In this document: piece after piece, positions 43,191 to 51,309 of the stretch
Layout: each line of letters starts with the position of its first letter
How positions within the stretch are numbered: the stretch's first letter is position 1
Origin: Xanthomonas sp.
GTDB lineage: Bacteria > Pseudomonadota > Gammaproteobacteria > Xanthomonadales > Xanthomonadaceae
NCBI RefSeq assembly: GCF_017163755.1
Contig: NZ_JAFIWC010000008.1
Coordinates: forward strand, 1-64,000
DNA length: 64,000 bases
Reading direction: 5' to 3'
Notes under the pieces: model-generated
What the model was told of the DNA's origin: nothing
The model's database searches: none
Seen by the model: the letters and a program-made list of their open reading frames with translations, nothing else
Position numbers and translations under genes: made by a program

Positions 43191-44591
43191 TTAGCCCGCG
43201 CGGGCCAGTAGCGGCTTGGCGCCGCGACGGCGTTCGCGAGCCGGGGCGATGTCCAGTTGTTCACGATACTTGGCCACGGTACGCCGCGCCACGTTGACGC
43301 CCTGTCGCGACAGCAGCCCGGCGATGGCCTCGTCGGCCAGCGGACGGCCGGCCGGCTCCGATTCGATCAGGCGCCGCACCATCGCGCGCACCGCCTGCCC
43401 GGACACCGTGGCGCCTTCCAGGCGCACGGCGAAGAAATGCTTCAGCTCGAAGGTACCACGCGGCGTCTGCAGATACTTGCCGGTGGTGATGCGCGAGATG
43501 GTGGACTCGTGCATGCCGATCTCGTCGGCCACTTCCTTCAGGGTCAGCGGTGCCATCGCTTCCTCGCCCTTGACCAGGAACGCGGCCTGGCGCTCGACGA
43601 TGGCGCGGGTGGCGCGCAGCAGGGTCTCGTAGCGCATCGACAGGCCGCGGGTCAGCCAGCGCGCTTCCTGCAGCATCTCGCGCAGCGGCTGCGCGGCGTC
43701 GCCGGCTTCGGCCAGGGCGCGCTCGTGCATGGGGTTGATGGTGACGCGGTGGGTGGTGGCCGGGTTCAGCGCCACCCGCCAGCTGCCGTCGGCGTGCCAG
43801 GCGATCACGTCCGGGATCACGTGGCCCAGGTTCTCCGGCTGCAGGCTGTCGCCCGGGCGCGGCTGCAGCGACAGGATCAGCCGCACCGCCTCGCGCACGT
43901 CGTCGGCCTCGGCGTCGAGCTGGCGCGCGATCAGCGGATAGTCGTGGCTGGCCAGCAGGTTCAGGTCGCCGTCGAGGATGCGCGCGGCCAGGTGGCGGGC
44001 GGCGACGCGGCCGGGCAGGGCGGCCAGCTGCACGCTCAGGCATTCGCGCAGGTCGCACGCGGCCAGGCCGGTCGGGTCGCCCTGCAGCAGGCGCTGGCGC
44101 ACCGCCTCCACCCGCGCGGCATCCAGGTCGAAGCGCGCCGAGGCGAGCAGGGTCAGCGTGTGCAGCGACTCACTCAGGTAGCCGGCGTCGTCGGTGTGTT
44201 CGAGCCAGAACGCGGCCACTTCCAGTTCGCGTTCGTCCAGTTCCAGCGCCAGCCGCTGCAGCACCCGCACCTGCGGGTCGGTGGACTCGCCGGCGGCGAT
44301 GCGCTGCATGCGGTCTTCGTCGCCTTCGCTCCAGCCGGCGGCCGGGGTATCCCACATCGAGGTTTCCGGCAGCTCGTCGAAGGCGGCCGTGTCCAGCGCC
44401 GCGTCGTGCTGCACCACCGGCTCGAGCGCGCCTTCGGACTCTTCCAGTTCGAGCAGCGGATTGGTCTCCAGCGCGCGCCGGATCTCCAGTTCCAGCTGCA
44501 TGCCGTCGAGCTGCAGCAGCCGGATCGACTGCAGCAGCTGCGGGGTCAGGTGGAGTTGCTGGCCAAGCTGGACGGAGACGGTCGGCTTCAT
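43191..44591 (-). CDS. rpoN2: RNA polymerase sigma54 factor RpoN2
   Basis: 466 residues. The N-terminal activator region (QQLHLTPQLLQSIRLLQLDGMQLELEIRRALETNPLLE) is typical. The DNA-binding domain includes TLKEVADEIGMHESTISRITTGKYLQTPRGTFELKHFF, and the RpoN box is ARRTVAKYREQL. ATG at 44591 has AAGGAA upstream. It heads rpoN2-vemR-fleQ. A sigma54-type element and a palindrome lie in its upstream region, suggesting feedback control. Confidence 0.96.
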   Translation of the reverse strand: MKPTVSVQLGQQLHLTPQLLQSIRLLQLDGMQLELEIRRALETNPLLELEESEGALEPVVQHDAALDTAAFDELPETSMWDTPAAGWSEGDEDRMQRIAAGESTDPQVRVLQRLALELDERELEVAAFWLEHTDDAGYLSESLHTLTLLASARFDLDAARVEAVRQRLLQGDPTGLAACDLRECLSVQLAALPGRVAARHLAARILDGDLNLLASHDYPLIARQLDAEADDVREAVRLILSLQPRPGDSLQPENLGHVIPDVIAWHADGSWRVALNPATTHRVTINPMHERALAEAGDAAQPLREMLQEARWLTRGLSMRYETLLRATRAIVERQAAFLVKGEEAMAPLTLKEVADEIGMHESTISRITTGKYLQTPRGTFELKHFFAVRLEGATVSGQAVRAMVRRLIESEPAGRPLADEAIAGLLSRQGVNVARRTVAKYREQLDIAPARERRRGAKPLLARAG

Positions 44592-44706
44592 GGGTCGTTC
44601 CTTGGGTGACGCCAACTCTCCGGCGCCTTGGAACGCATATTGCTTGCCGCCTGTCGGGAAGAGAATCAGGACGTTCCTGAGGCGTGTAGTCAAATTCCTG
44701 ACGGGG

Positions 44707-44725
44707 TGTAGGGAATTCCCTTACA
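44707..44725. promoter_or_regulatory. Palindrome upstream of rpoN2
   Basis: TGTAGGGAATTCCCTTACA has a perfect GGGAATTCCC core flanked by TGTA and TTACA, a near-perfect inverted repeat with one extra base. It lies between the candidate sigma54 element and the gene. The half-site GTAGGGA recurs in a palindrome upstream of fliD. Confidence 0.4.
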
Positions 44726-44811
44726 GAGGTGTCAGGAGCGCCGGTAGTCCGACGGCGCAATCCCAGTGCTGGCGCGGGGTGCCGGTCCGGCGTCGCAAGC
44801 TGACCGGTTTA

Positions 44812-44827
44812 TGCAAGCCTGGTGCCA
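44812..44827 (-). promoter_or_regulatory. Candidate sigma54 promoter upstream of rpoN2
   Basis: The minus strand reads TGGCACCAGGCTTGCA, the best match to consensus in the window. It points at rpoN2 with a leader of about 210 bases. It could autoregulate rpoN2 or drive a small RNA from the 220-base gap. No terminator separates it from rpoN2. Confidence 0.7.
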
Positions 44828-44856
44828 TTCGTAGACGGCGGGATCCCGGCGGCGGC

Positions 44857-45489
44857 TCAGGTCAGCTCGTTCTGGTGCCGCGCGGCCAGCAGCACCAGGT
44901 CGTTGGCGCGCCGGCAACCCAGCGATTCCATCATCCGCGCGCGGTGCGTCTCCACTGTCTTGACGCTGATGCCCAGGTCCGCGGCGATCTCCTTGTTGCT
45001 CTGGCCGCGGCCGATCTGGCGCAGGATCTCGCGCTGCCGCGGCGACAGCGCGGCGATGCCGACCGGGCGCTCGCGGCCGAGCATCGGCGCCATCATCTTC
45101 GAGGAGATCTGCGGGCTCAGGAACAACTGGTTGGCGCTGGCCGCGCGCAGCGCCAGCTCCAGTTCCAGCGGCGCGGCGTCCTTGACCACGAAGCCGGTGG
45201 CACCGCGGTCCAGCGCGTCGCGCACGTGCGCCGGGTCGTCGTGCATCGACATCATCACCACGCGGGTCTTGGGCGAGATCTGCAATACATCGGTCAGCGC
45301 GTCCAGGCCGCTGCGCCCGGGCAGCGACAGGTCCATCAGCACCAGGTCGGGGCGGTGCAGGGTGGCCAGGTCGACCGCCTGCTGGGCGTTGCTGGCTTCG
45401 GCGACGACATCGACGTCGGCAAACGTCTGCAGCAGCCGGCTCAGGCCTGCGCGGACCAGATGATGATCGTCGACGATGATGACTCGCAC
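44857..45489 (-). CDS. NarL/FixJ-family response regulator (orphan)
   Basis: 210 residues: receiver domain with Asp7/Asp8, Asp53 (LVLMDLSLPG) and Lys103, then a LuxR-type helix-turn-helix (LSPRQREILRQIGRGQSNKEIAADLGIS, VKTVETHRARMM). No histidine kinase gene is adjacent. The start is GTG at 45489, with GAGGG about 11 bases upstream. It follows the PilZ-like gene by 91 bases and is likely on the fliS transcript. Target unknown. Confidence 0.88.
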   Translation of the reverse strand: MRVIIVDDHHLVRAGLSRLLQTFADVDVVAEASNAQQAVDLATLHRPDLVLMDLSLPGRSGLDALTDVLQISPKTRVVMMSMHDDPAHVRDALDRGATGFVVKDAAPLELELALRAASANQLFLSPQISSKMMAPMLGRERPVGIAALSPRQREILRQIGRGQSNKEIAADLGISVKTVETHRARMMESLGCRRANDLVLLAARHQNELT

Positions 45490-45580
45490 GTTGGAAAGTC
45501 CCTCTCTCTAGTCCCGCACCTTAGCCGAGCGCGCCGCCGCCGCCAACCATGGCCGGCCACGCGGCGGCCGGCGCGCGCGC

Positions 45581-46165
45581 TCAGCGCAGGCGCCGGCTCT
45601 CGGCGATCTGGCGCCGGTGCATGCGGAACAGGTGCCGTTCCAGGGCTTCTTCGAGCGCGGCCGGCTGGTCGTCGAAGCGCAGCCACAGGTGGAATCCGGC
45701 GCCAGCGCCGGCATCGGCCTCGGCCACCACCCGTACCGGCAGTTCGAGATAGTCGGGCAGCCAATCGGAGGGTTGCAGGCGCACCAGGCCGGCCGCACCG
45801 GGCGAAGCGCCGCTGCGCGAGCCGAGCTCCAGTCGCAGGCCGCGGCGCGACCAGCGCAGCGGGCGCAGCGGCAGGGCGTCCTCGTTCTGCCGCGCCAGGC
45901 GGCCGAGCAGGACCAGCATCAGGTCCAGCTTGGCGTCCATGCGCTGCAATTGCAGCGGCAGTTCGCCGCGCTCCTCGTTGCCGTCGTCGCTGCGCATGTC
46001 CTCGACCTGGGCCAGGCCGCGCAGCAGCGCCTCGCCGGCGCTGAAGCGGCCGACGCCGTTGCCGACCCGGAAGTCGGCCGGCAGCGCCAGGTCGCAGCTG
46101 AGCGTGTCCTGGAACAGTTCGGTTTCGGCGGGGTGCTGGATGCCGCCGTCCGATGCCGCGTTCAT
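45581..46165 (-). CDS. Atypical PilZ-domain-like protein
   Basis: 194 residues resembling the atypical PilZ proteins encoded in Xanthomonas flagellar clusters, which influence motility and c-di-GMP output. The LRPLRWSRRGLRLELG stretch and the beta-rich C-terminal half (LELPVRVVAEADAGAGAGFHLWLRFDD) fit a PilZ barrel. The full RxxxR and D/NxSxxG pair is not obvious, so c-di-GMP binding is uncertain. ATG at 46165 overlaps the fliT-like stop as ATGA. Confidence 0.65.
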   Translation of the reverse strand: MNAASDGGIQHPAETELFQDTLSCDLALPADFRVGNGVGRFSAGEALLRGLAQVEDMRSDDGNEERGELPLQLQRMDAKLDLMLVLLGRLARQNEDALPLRPLRWSRRGLRLELGSRSGASPGAAGLVRLQPSDWLPDYLELPVRVVAEADAGAGAGFHLWLRFDDQPAALEEALERHLFRMHRRQIAESRRLR

Positions 46166-46470
46166 CGCAGCGATCCGGCCTGCGAATAGGCGCGCGCGGC
46201 GTTGTTGGACTGGCGGCTGGCGCGCAGCCAGGCGCCGGCTTCGTCGCGCGCCTCGCGCATCCGCGCCATCAGCCGCTGCTGCAGTTCCAGCAGCGAGGCC
46301 ATCCCGGCGATGGACGCCTCGCGCCCGGCCTGGGCGATGTACTGGCGCAGGTGGCGGTCGTGGTCGGCGACCATCTGCGCCGCCAGCGCGTGCTCGTCGC
46401 GGTCCAGGGCGTCCTGCAGCGCAAGCAGCTCGGCATGCAGCGACTCGATGCTGGAAGCGGCCGCGTTCAT
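46162..46470 (-). CDS. FliT-like small helical protein
   Basis: 102 residues, all helical (ESLHAELLALQDALDRDEHALAAQMVADHDRHLRQYI). Size, position right after fliS and helical pattern suggest a FliT-type chaperone for FliD, but sequence support is weak. ATG at 46470 overlaps the fliS stop as ATGA. Confidence 0.6.
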   Translation of the reverse strand: MNAAASSIESLHAELLALQDALDRDEHALAAQMVADHDRHLRQYIAQAGREASIAGMASLLELQQRLMARMREARDEAGAWLRASRQSNNAARAYSQAGSLR

Positions 46471-46886
46471 GACGCGACCGCGGCCGACAGCTCGCGCTGC
46501 TGATGCGGAATGGCGTTCCACGCCGCGTCGATCTCGCTGAGCAGTTCCAGCGACTCGACCAGCGCGCTGTCGTCGTTGTGCAGGTTGGCCTCGGTCAGGC
46601 GGTGCATGACGTAGTCGTACAGCGCCGAGAGGTTGTTGGCGATCTCGCCGCCGGCCTCGTGGTCGAGCGAGCCGTTGAGGTGGCCGACGATGGCGCAGGC
46701 CTCGCCGATCGCCTTGCCCTTGCGCGCCTGGTCGCCCTGCGCCAGGCATGCCTGCGCCTGGCGGATGCGCTGGCAGGCGCCGGCGAACAGCAGCGAGACC
46801 AGCTTGTGCGGGTCGGCGTCGGTGACGCTGGTGGACACGCTCATCTTGCGATATTGCTCGGCGAATTGGCGAGTGGAACCGTGCAT
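46467..46886 (-). CDS. fliS: Flagellin export chaperone FliS
   Basis: Binds flagellin before export; 139 residues of four-helix bundle type (QFAEQYRKMSVSTSVTDADPHKLVSLLFAGA, LNGSLDHEAGGEIANNLSALYDYVMHRL). ATG at 46886. A sigma28-like element lies about 105 bases upstream, in the 163-base gap after fliD. Confidence 0.95.
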   Translation of the reverse strand: MHGSTRQFAEQYRKMSVSTSVTDADPHKLVSLLFAGACQRIRQAQACLAQGDQARKGKAIGEACAIVGHLNGSLDHEAGGEIANNLSALYDYVMHRLTEANLHNDDSALVESLELLSEIDAAWNAIPHQQRELSAAVAS

Positions 46887-46991
46887 GAAAAACTCCCTCG
46901 GGTGACGTGGCGGCCGCTTGCCACGGCGCGTGGCGATGGCGCCACGGCGGCGGTACTCGGAGCCGGTCCGGAATGACTGTCGATACTAAAG

Positions 46992-47019
46992 TTATCGGCC
47001 ACTAGGCGGTTCGACTTGA
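46992..47019 (-). promoter_or_regulatory. Candidate sigma28 promoter of fliS
   Basis: The minus strand reads TCAAG, 15 bases, then a perfect GCCGATAA. It lies in the fliD-fliS gap and would drive fliS, the fliT-like gene, the PilZ-like gene and perhaps the NarL-type regulator. Confidence 0.65.
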
Positions 47020-47049
47020 GTCCGGTGAAGGGCATATCGATAACGATTA

Positions 47050-48390
47050 TCAGCTGTTGGTGGCGAACTGCTGCGCCAGGTAGTTGCTGGTGGTCTGCAT
47101 CTGCGCGACCAGCGTGTCCATCGCGGTGAAGCGCGCGGTGTACTGCTTGGTCAGCGTCTCCATGCGCTTGTCCAGCGCGTCGAGCTGGTCGGTCAGGTCC
47201 TCGATGTGCTTGCTCAGGCTGGCGGTGCGCTGGCTCAGGGTGCCGTTGGTCGCATCCAGGTTGCTGTCCAGCACCTTGTCCAGGCCGCTGGCGAAGCTGC
47301 CGTCGGCGCCGAACATCGCCTGCGCCGCGGCCGGGTCCTTGGCGATGGCCGAGTCGAACTTGGCGCCGTCGAAGCTCATCACCCCGTCCTTGGAGATGGT
47401 GACGCCCAGTTCCTTGAGTTCGTAGACGTTGCCGGTGACCTGCGCGCGCAGCGACTGCTGCAGCCCGCGCACCAGCGAGTCGCCGGTCAGCGCCGAGGCG
47501 GTGTTGGTGGTGGAGTTGTAGGCCGTGGACGACTTGAGCACGGTGTTGACCGCGTTGTAGGCGCTGGCGAAGGCGGTCAGGTTGGCCTTCAGCGCGGTGT
47601 TGTCCTTGGCGATGCTCAGGTTGTACTTGCTGCCCTCGGCGGCCTTGGTCAGGTTCAGCGTCACCCCGGGCACCAGGTCGCTGACCGCGTTGCTGCTGGA
47701 GGTGCGCTCGAAGCCGTCCACGCGCACCACCGAGTCGGTGGCCGGCACGGTCTGGGTCATGCCGCCGGCGGCGCCTGCGCCGTAGGTCAGCGCGCTGAGC
47801 CCGCCGTTGCCGCCGGAGGCGGTGATGGTCAACGCGCCCTTGGTGCCGGAATCGACCGCGTTGAGCACCAGGTGGTCGCCGTCGTCGGCGCTGACCACGC
47901 TGGCGGTCACGCCGCTGCCGTTGGCGGCCTTGTTGATGGCGCTGGCGATGTCGCTGAGGGTGCTGCCCTGGGCGACGCTGACGTTGAGCGAGCTTTCGCC
48001 GTAGGCGATGGTCAGGGTGCCGTCGCCGACCACCGCATCGTCGGCGAACGCGGCCGAACTGAGCTTCTGCCGCTCGGCCAGCCTCACCACTTCGATGCTG
48101 TAGGTGCCGGCGCTGGCGCTTTCGGTGACGCTGGCGGTGTAGCCGGCGCCTTCGGCGACCGTGGCCTTGTAGGCAGCCTTGGTGCTGGCCGTGGTCAGCG
48201 CGGTCAGCGCGGTCTGCAGGTTGGTCAGTCCGCTCTTGATCGTGCCGAGCGCCGAAAGTTTGGCGCTGGAGGCGGTGCCGTCCTTGTTGATGCGGTTCTC
48301 GGCCGGGGCGCGCTCGGCCTTGACCAGGTTGGCGACCAGGGTGGGGATGTCCAGGCCGGAGCCGACAGCGCTGAGCGATGAAGCAGCCAT
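47050..48390 (-). CDS. fliD: Flagellar filament cap protein FliD
   Basis: Caps the growing filament; 446 residues. The N-terminus is typical (GLDIPTLVANLVKAERAPAENRI), and the C-terminus has the coiled-coil LTDQLDALDKRMETLTKQYTARFTAMDTLVAQMQTTSNYLAQQF. ATG at 48390 (MAASSLSAVGS), with AAGGACG upstream; an open frame 9 codons longer has no support. Two promoters of different classes lie upstream. Confidence 0.96.
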   Translation of the reverse strand: MAASSLSAVGSGLDIPTLVANLVKAERAPAENRINKDGTASSAKLSALGTIKSGLTNLQTALTALTTASTKAAYKATVAEGAGYTASVTESASAGTYSIEVVRLAERQKLSSAAFADDAVVGDGTLTIAYGESSLNVSVAQGSTLSDIASAINKAANGSGVTASVVSADDGDHLVLNAVDSGTKGALTITASGGNGGLSALTYGAGAAGGMTQTVPATDSVVRVDGFERTSSSNAVSDLVPGVTLNLTKAAEGSKYNLSIAKDNTALKANLTAFASAYNAVNTVLKSSTAYNSTTNTASALTGDSLVRGLQQSLRAQVTGNVYELKELGVTISKDGVMSFDGAKFDSAIAKDPAAAQAMFGADGSFASGLDKVLDSNLDATNGTLSQRTASLSKHIEDLTDQLDALDKRMETLTKQYTARFTAMDTLVAQMQTTSNYLAQQFATNS

Positions 48391-48444
48391 AACGAGCGTC
48401 CTTACGGTAGCTGGCACGGGCGGAACCGCCAGCAGTTGATGGTC

Positions 48445-48471
48445 CTATCGGCCGGTGGCGCGCAAGCTTTA
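48445..48471 (-). promoter_or_regulatory. Candidate sigma28 promoter of fliD
   Basis: The minus strand reads TAAAGCTT, 11 bases, GCCGATAG, close to the enterobacterial sigma28 consensus. It lies 55 bases before the fliD ATG. Confidence 0.8.
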
Positions 48472-48487
48472 GCGCGCCGGTCGCCCG

Positions 48488-48506
48488 GGTAGGGATTGTC
48501 CCTACC
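48488..48506. promoter_or_regulatory. Palindrome upstream of fliD
   Basis: GGTAGGGA and TCCCTACC are perfect inverted copies around a 3-base centre. The site overlaps the expected start point of a sigma54 transcript from 48511-48526, so it could be an operator. It shares GTAGGGA with the palindrome before rpoN2. Confidence 0.45.
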
Positions 48507-48510
48507 GCCA

Positions 48511-48526
48511 TGCAAGTCCCGTACCT
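48511..48526 (-). promoter_or_regulatory. Possible sigma54 element upstream of fliD
   Basis: The minus strand reads AGGTACGGGACTTGCA. The -24 GG and -12 TTGCA are kept, but GGTAC departs from GGCAC. It lies 121 bases before fliD and just downstream of the fliC terminator. Confidence 0.4.
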
Positions 48527-48551
48527 GGAACCGCGCCCAAAAGGCCGGCGC

Positions 48552-48583
48552 AAAAAAAAAGCCCCTCCGAAGAGGGGCTTTGG
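48552..48583 (-). terminator. Intrinsic terminator of fliC
   Basis: The minus strand forms AAAGCCCCTC, loop TTCG, GAGGGGCTTT, followed by a run of T. It sits 33 bases after the fliC stop codon and is the only strong T-tailed hairpin seen in the window, as expected for a highly expressed monocistronic gene. Confidence 0.95.
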
Positions 48584-48615
48584 ATCGCGCCGCGGGTGCG
48601 GGCGAACCGGGCCTG

Positions 48616-49794
48616 TTACTGCAGCAGGCTCAGCACGTTCTGCGGGACCGACTTGGCCTGCGCCAGCATCGCGGTACCGGCCTGCTGCAGGATCTGCGTG
48701 CGGGTCAGTTCGGCGGTTTCCTTGGCGTAGTCGGTATCGCGGATGCGGCTGCGCGAGGCCGACAGGTTCTCCGAGGTGGAGCTCAGGTTGGCGATGGTCG
48801 AGGTGAAGCGGTTCTGCACCGCACCCATGTCGGCGCGCGAGGAGTTGACCGAGGTCAGCGCCTTGTCGACGATTTCCAGCGCCTTCTGCGCGCCGGAGAA
48901 GGACGAGATGTCAAGGTCTTCCAGGGTGCTGGTGGTGCCGGCGACCGCGGTGGCGGTGGCGTTGATGCCGCCGAACGCTACGGCCAGGCCGGTGGCGTCG
49001 CTGGTGCCGGCGGTGAACGAGAAGTCCTTGCCAGCCTTCAGCGATTCCAGCTTCAGCTTGCCGGCGGAGTCGATCGAGGCGTACACGCCGGTCTGGTCCA
49101 GCTTGTCGTTGATGGCCGCGGCGATCTTCTTGTCGACATCGGCGGCGGTGTCGCCCACGGCGACCTTGACGCTGGCGATGCTCTGGCCGTTGACCTGGAC
49201 GCCCGAGACGCTGCCCGAAGCGGTAGCGGTACCGGTGACGAAGTCGGCGGTGCTGGTCTGCGCGGCGGCGAAGCCGGCCTTGCCCAGCGAATCGACGTTG
49301 GCGTCGACGATCGAGTTGATGCCGATGGTCTGGCCGGCGTCGGCGCCGACCTGGAACAGCGCGCCGGAGAAGTCACCGTTCAGCAGCTTGGTGCCGTTGA
49401 AGCTGGTCTGGTTGGCGACGCGGTCGATTTCCGACAGCAGCTGCTTGACTTCCGAGTTCAGCGCCTCGCGGTCGGTGTCGGAGTTGGTGGCGTTGGCCGA
49501 CTGCACCGACAGCTCGCGGATACGCTGCAGGTTGTTGCCGATTTCGACCATCGCGCCTTCGGCGGTCTGGGCCAGCGAGATGCCGTCGTTGGCGTTGCGC
49601 GAGGCGACGTCCAGGCCGCGGATCTGGGTGGTGAAACGCTCGGAGATCGCCAGACCGGCGGCGTCGTCCTTCGCGCTGTTGATGCGCAGGCCCGAAGACA
49701 GGCGCTGAATCGTCGTCGCCATGCTCGAGCTGGTGCTGTTGAGGTTACGCTGAGCGTTCAGCGACATTACGTTGGTGTTGATTACCTGTGCCAT
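48616..49794 (-). CDS. fliC: Flagellin FliC
   Basis: Filament subunit; 392 residues. The conserved D0/D1 ends are intact ([40 protein letters not shown]) around a Ser/Thr/Ala-rich variable centre, a likely substrate for the glycan genes. The flg22 region (residues 30-51) contains [11 protein letters not shown] with Asp43, the form associated with plant FLS2 perception. ATG at 49794 has GAGGAG just upstream. It has its own terminator and one or two sigma28 promoters. Confidence 0.98.
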   Translation of the reverse strand: MAQVINTNVMSLNAQRNLNSTSSSMATTIQRLSSGLRINSAKDDAAGLAISERFTTQIRGLDVASRNANDGISLAQTAEGAMVEIGNNLQRIRELSVQSANATNSDTDREALNSEVKQLLSEIDRVANQTSFNGTKLLNGDFSGALFQVGADAGQTIGINSIVDANVDSLGKAGFAAAQTSTADFVTGTATASGSVSGVQVNGQSIASVKVAVGDTAADVDKKIAAAINDKLDQTGVYASIDSAGKLKLESLKAGKDFSFTAGTSDATGLAVAFGGINATATAVAGTTSTLEDLDISSFSGAQKALEIVDKALTSVNSSRADMGAVQNRFTSTIANLSSTSENLSASRSRIRDTDYAKETAELTRTQILQQAGTAMLAQAKSVPQNVLSLLQ

Positions 49795-49890
49795 TTTGAT
49801 ATCTCCTCTAAGCGATTTATCCGGCCACCTGTCGGTGCCTGGAGCCTCCGCAGGGGGGCCATCAATTGGCCGTTGCCGCTGCTGAGATAG

Positions 49891-49917
49891 GTAACGGCGC
49901 CGTGTCAACAACCTTTA
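49891..49917 (-). promoter_or_regulatory. Candidate sigma28 promoter of fliC (proximal)
   Basis: The minus strand reads TAAAGGTT, 11 bases, GCCGTTAC. The same GCCGTTAC -10 occurs at flgM. It gives a leader of about 90 bases. Confidence 0.8.
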
Positions 49918-49995
49918 GCGATTTTCTGCGGAATATTCGCGATTCGCTGCATCGGGCAGGGCGGTCGCAGGTTGCGCGGGCGGCGCGAAGAGCTT

Positions 49996-50022
49996 GTTTC
50001 GGCCGCGGATTGCCAAACTTTA
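49996..50022 (-). promoter_or_regulatory. Possible second sigma28 promoter of fliC (distal)
   Basis: The minus strand reads a perfect TAAAGTTT, 11 bases, GCCGAAAC. The -10 differs from consensus at two positions. It lies 105 bases upstream of the proximal element. Confidence 0.45.
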
Positions 50023-50336
50023 GAGTTGCTGCGCAGGCGCCACCCGCGGCCGACGGCAATGACGAACCCGGTATAAAGGAAGCGTCGCCTCGCTTCGGGC
50101 CGAGGAGGACTTCACCCGATTGCGGATAAGCGGCAAGAACGCCGTCCGGAAGGTCGGCGCAAGGAAACAACGCGTAAGGCGCAAAGACCATAAAGGCGGC
50201 CAAGAGGATCCGGCCAGGCGCGGGTAAGAACGCTACGCCAGGAAGGGCATCGAGAGCGGTACGAAGAAACGCCGCAGGCAATGCGCGGCGGTGTATCCGT
50301 GGCCCCCGCGGCCCAGGAACAGCGCAGCCTGGGCGA
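50023..50336. other. Intergenic stretch upstream of fliC
   Basis: These 314 bases between the fliC promoters and the stop of the unknown membrane protein gene contain no convincing gene. No T-tailed hairpin or sigma54/sigma28 element was found beyond those listed. Confidence 0.45.
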
Positions 50337-51158
50337 TCAGCGCGCCGCGGCGGGCACCGGCGCCGGTTTCGCCGCCGGTGCCGGGGCCGGGCGCTTGGCC
50401 GGCACCACCCCCGACTGCAGCCGGCGGATCGAGGCGATCGGCACCGCTTCGGCGCGACGTTGCGTGGGCCACCACAGGAATACGAACGCGCTGCTGGACC
50501 CCAGCAGTTTCGCGTTGCCCGGCAGCGCCGCGCGGTCGCCGCTGAGCATCACCTGCACCGGCGTGCCCGCGCGGCCATCGCGGATCTTCTCGGCCGTGTT
50601 CGAGGCATACAGTGCCGCACCGATGGCCATGAAGCAGACCACCGCCATGCACATGCCGGTCAACGGCCGCAGCCCGGACAGTTCCCAGCTCATCCACGGC
50701 GAATGCGAGAACAGCAGCCGCCAGCCCCAATGCCGCGCGCGCAGGCGCTCCACCTTGGCCGGGTTGCGGCGGCGCAGCGTCTCCGGCCAGCCGAGCACCA
50801 CCGCGATCAGGATGCCCAGCAGCAGGATCAGGATATAGGCCGGATCGCGCAGGCCGGCGACCAGGAAGTCGCTTACCTGCAGGTAGTCCAGGATCGACAG
50901 CTGGAAACGCCGGTAGAAGAAATAACTCGACCACAGTCCCAGCGCGGACAGAAACACGTAACCGGCACTGACCATCAGCGCCGGCTCCTGCCGCAGCAGG
51001 CGCCAGATCTCCGCGACCATCGAGTCCTGGTTGACGTGCTTGACCGGCAACAGCGACCAATCGGTCGGCGTCTGCTCGATCGCCCCGGCATCCTGCCCGC
51101 CGCCAGCGGCGACCGCCGCCCCATCGCGGTGGATACCGTCCTCTTCCCTGGTGCTCAT
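50337..51158 (-). CDS. Membrane protein of unknown function between flgL and fliC
   Basis: 273 residues; family not recognised. A hydrophilic N-terminus is followed by three predicted membrane helices near residues 60-82 (LMVSAGYVFLSALGLWSSYFF), 105-124 (PAYILILLLGILIAVVLGW) and 165-185 (LTGMCMAVVCFMAIGAALYA). A soluble domain follows (VQVMLSGDRAALPGNAKLLG), then a low-complexity Ala/Pro/Lys tail. ATG at 51158 has GGGAG upstream. It is flanked by gaps of about 150 and 300 bases and is not fused to either flagellar operon, so it may be an insertion. Base composition is not obviously different from its neighbours. Confidence 0.75.
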   Translation of the reverse strand: MSTREEDGIHRDGAAVAAGGGQDAGAIEQTPTDWSLLPVKHVNQDSMVAEIWRLLRQEPALMVSAGYVFLSALGLWSSYFFYRRFQLSILDYLQVSDFLVAGLRDPAYILILLLGILIAVVLGWPETLRRRNPAKVERLRARHWGWRLLFSHSPWMSWELSGLRPLTGMCMAVVCFMAIGAALYASNTAEKIRDGRAGTPVQVMLSGDRAALPGNAKLLGSSSAFVFLWWPTQRRAEAVPIASIRRLQSGVVPAKRPAPAPAAKPAPVPAAAR

Positions 51159-51309
51159 GCGCTTCTCCCCCGTTCGGCAGAGCATCGCGCAATTTCGTGG
51201 CCGATGAAAGCCACCCTCGGCGCCGCAGCGGCGCTGCGGTCGCACATCGGTGCGTTGAGCTCCGCCGGAACCGTGGCGCCGTCGGCACGGACTGTCATGC
51301 GCGCAGGGG

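Noticed and set aside
50233-51288. Alternative longer minus-strand frame overlapping the unknown membrane protein
   Set aside because: Its translation is Arg/Gly/Ala-rich without hydrophobic segments, while the other frame shows three good membrane helices and a ribosome site.
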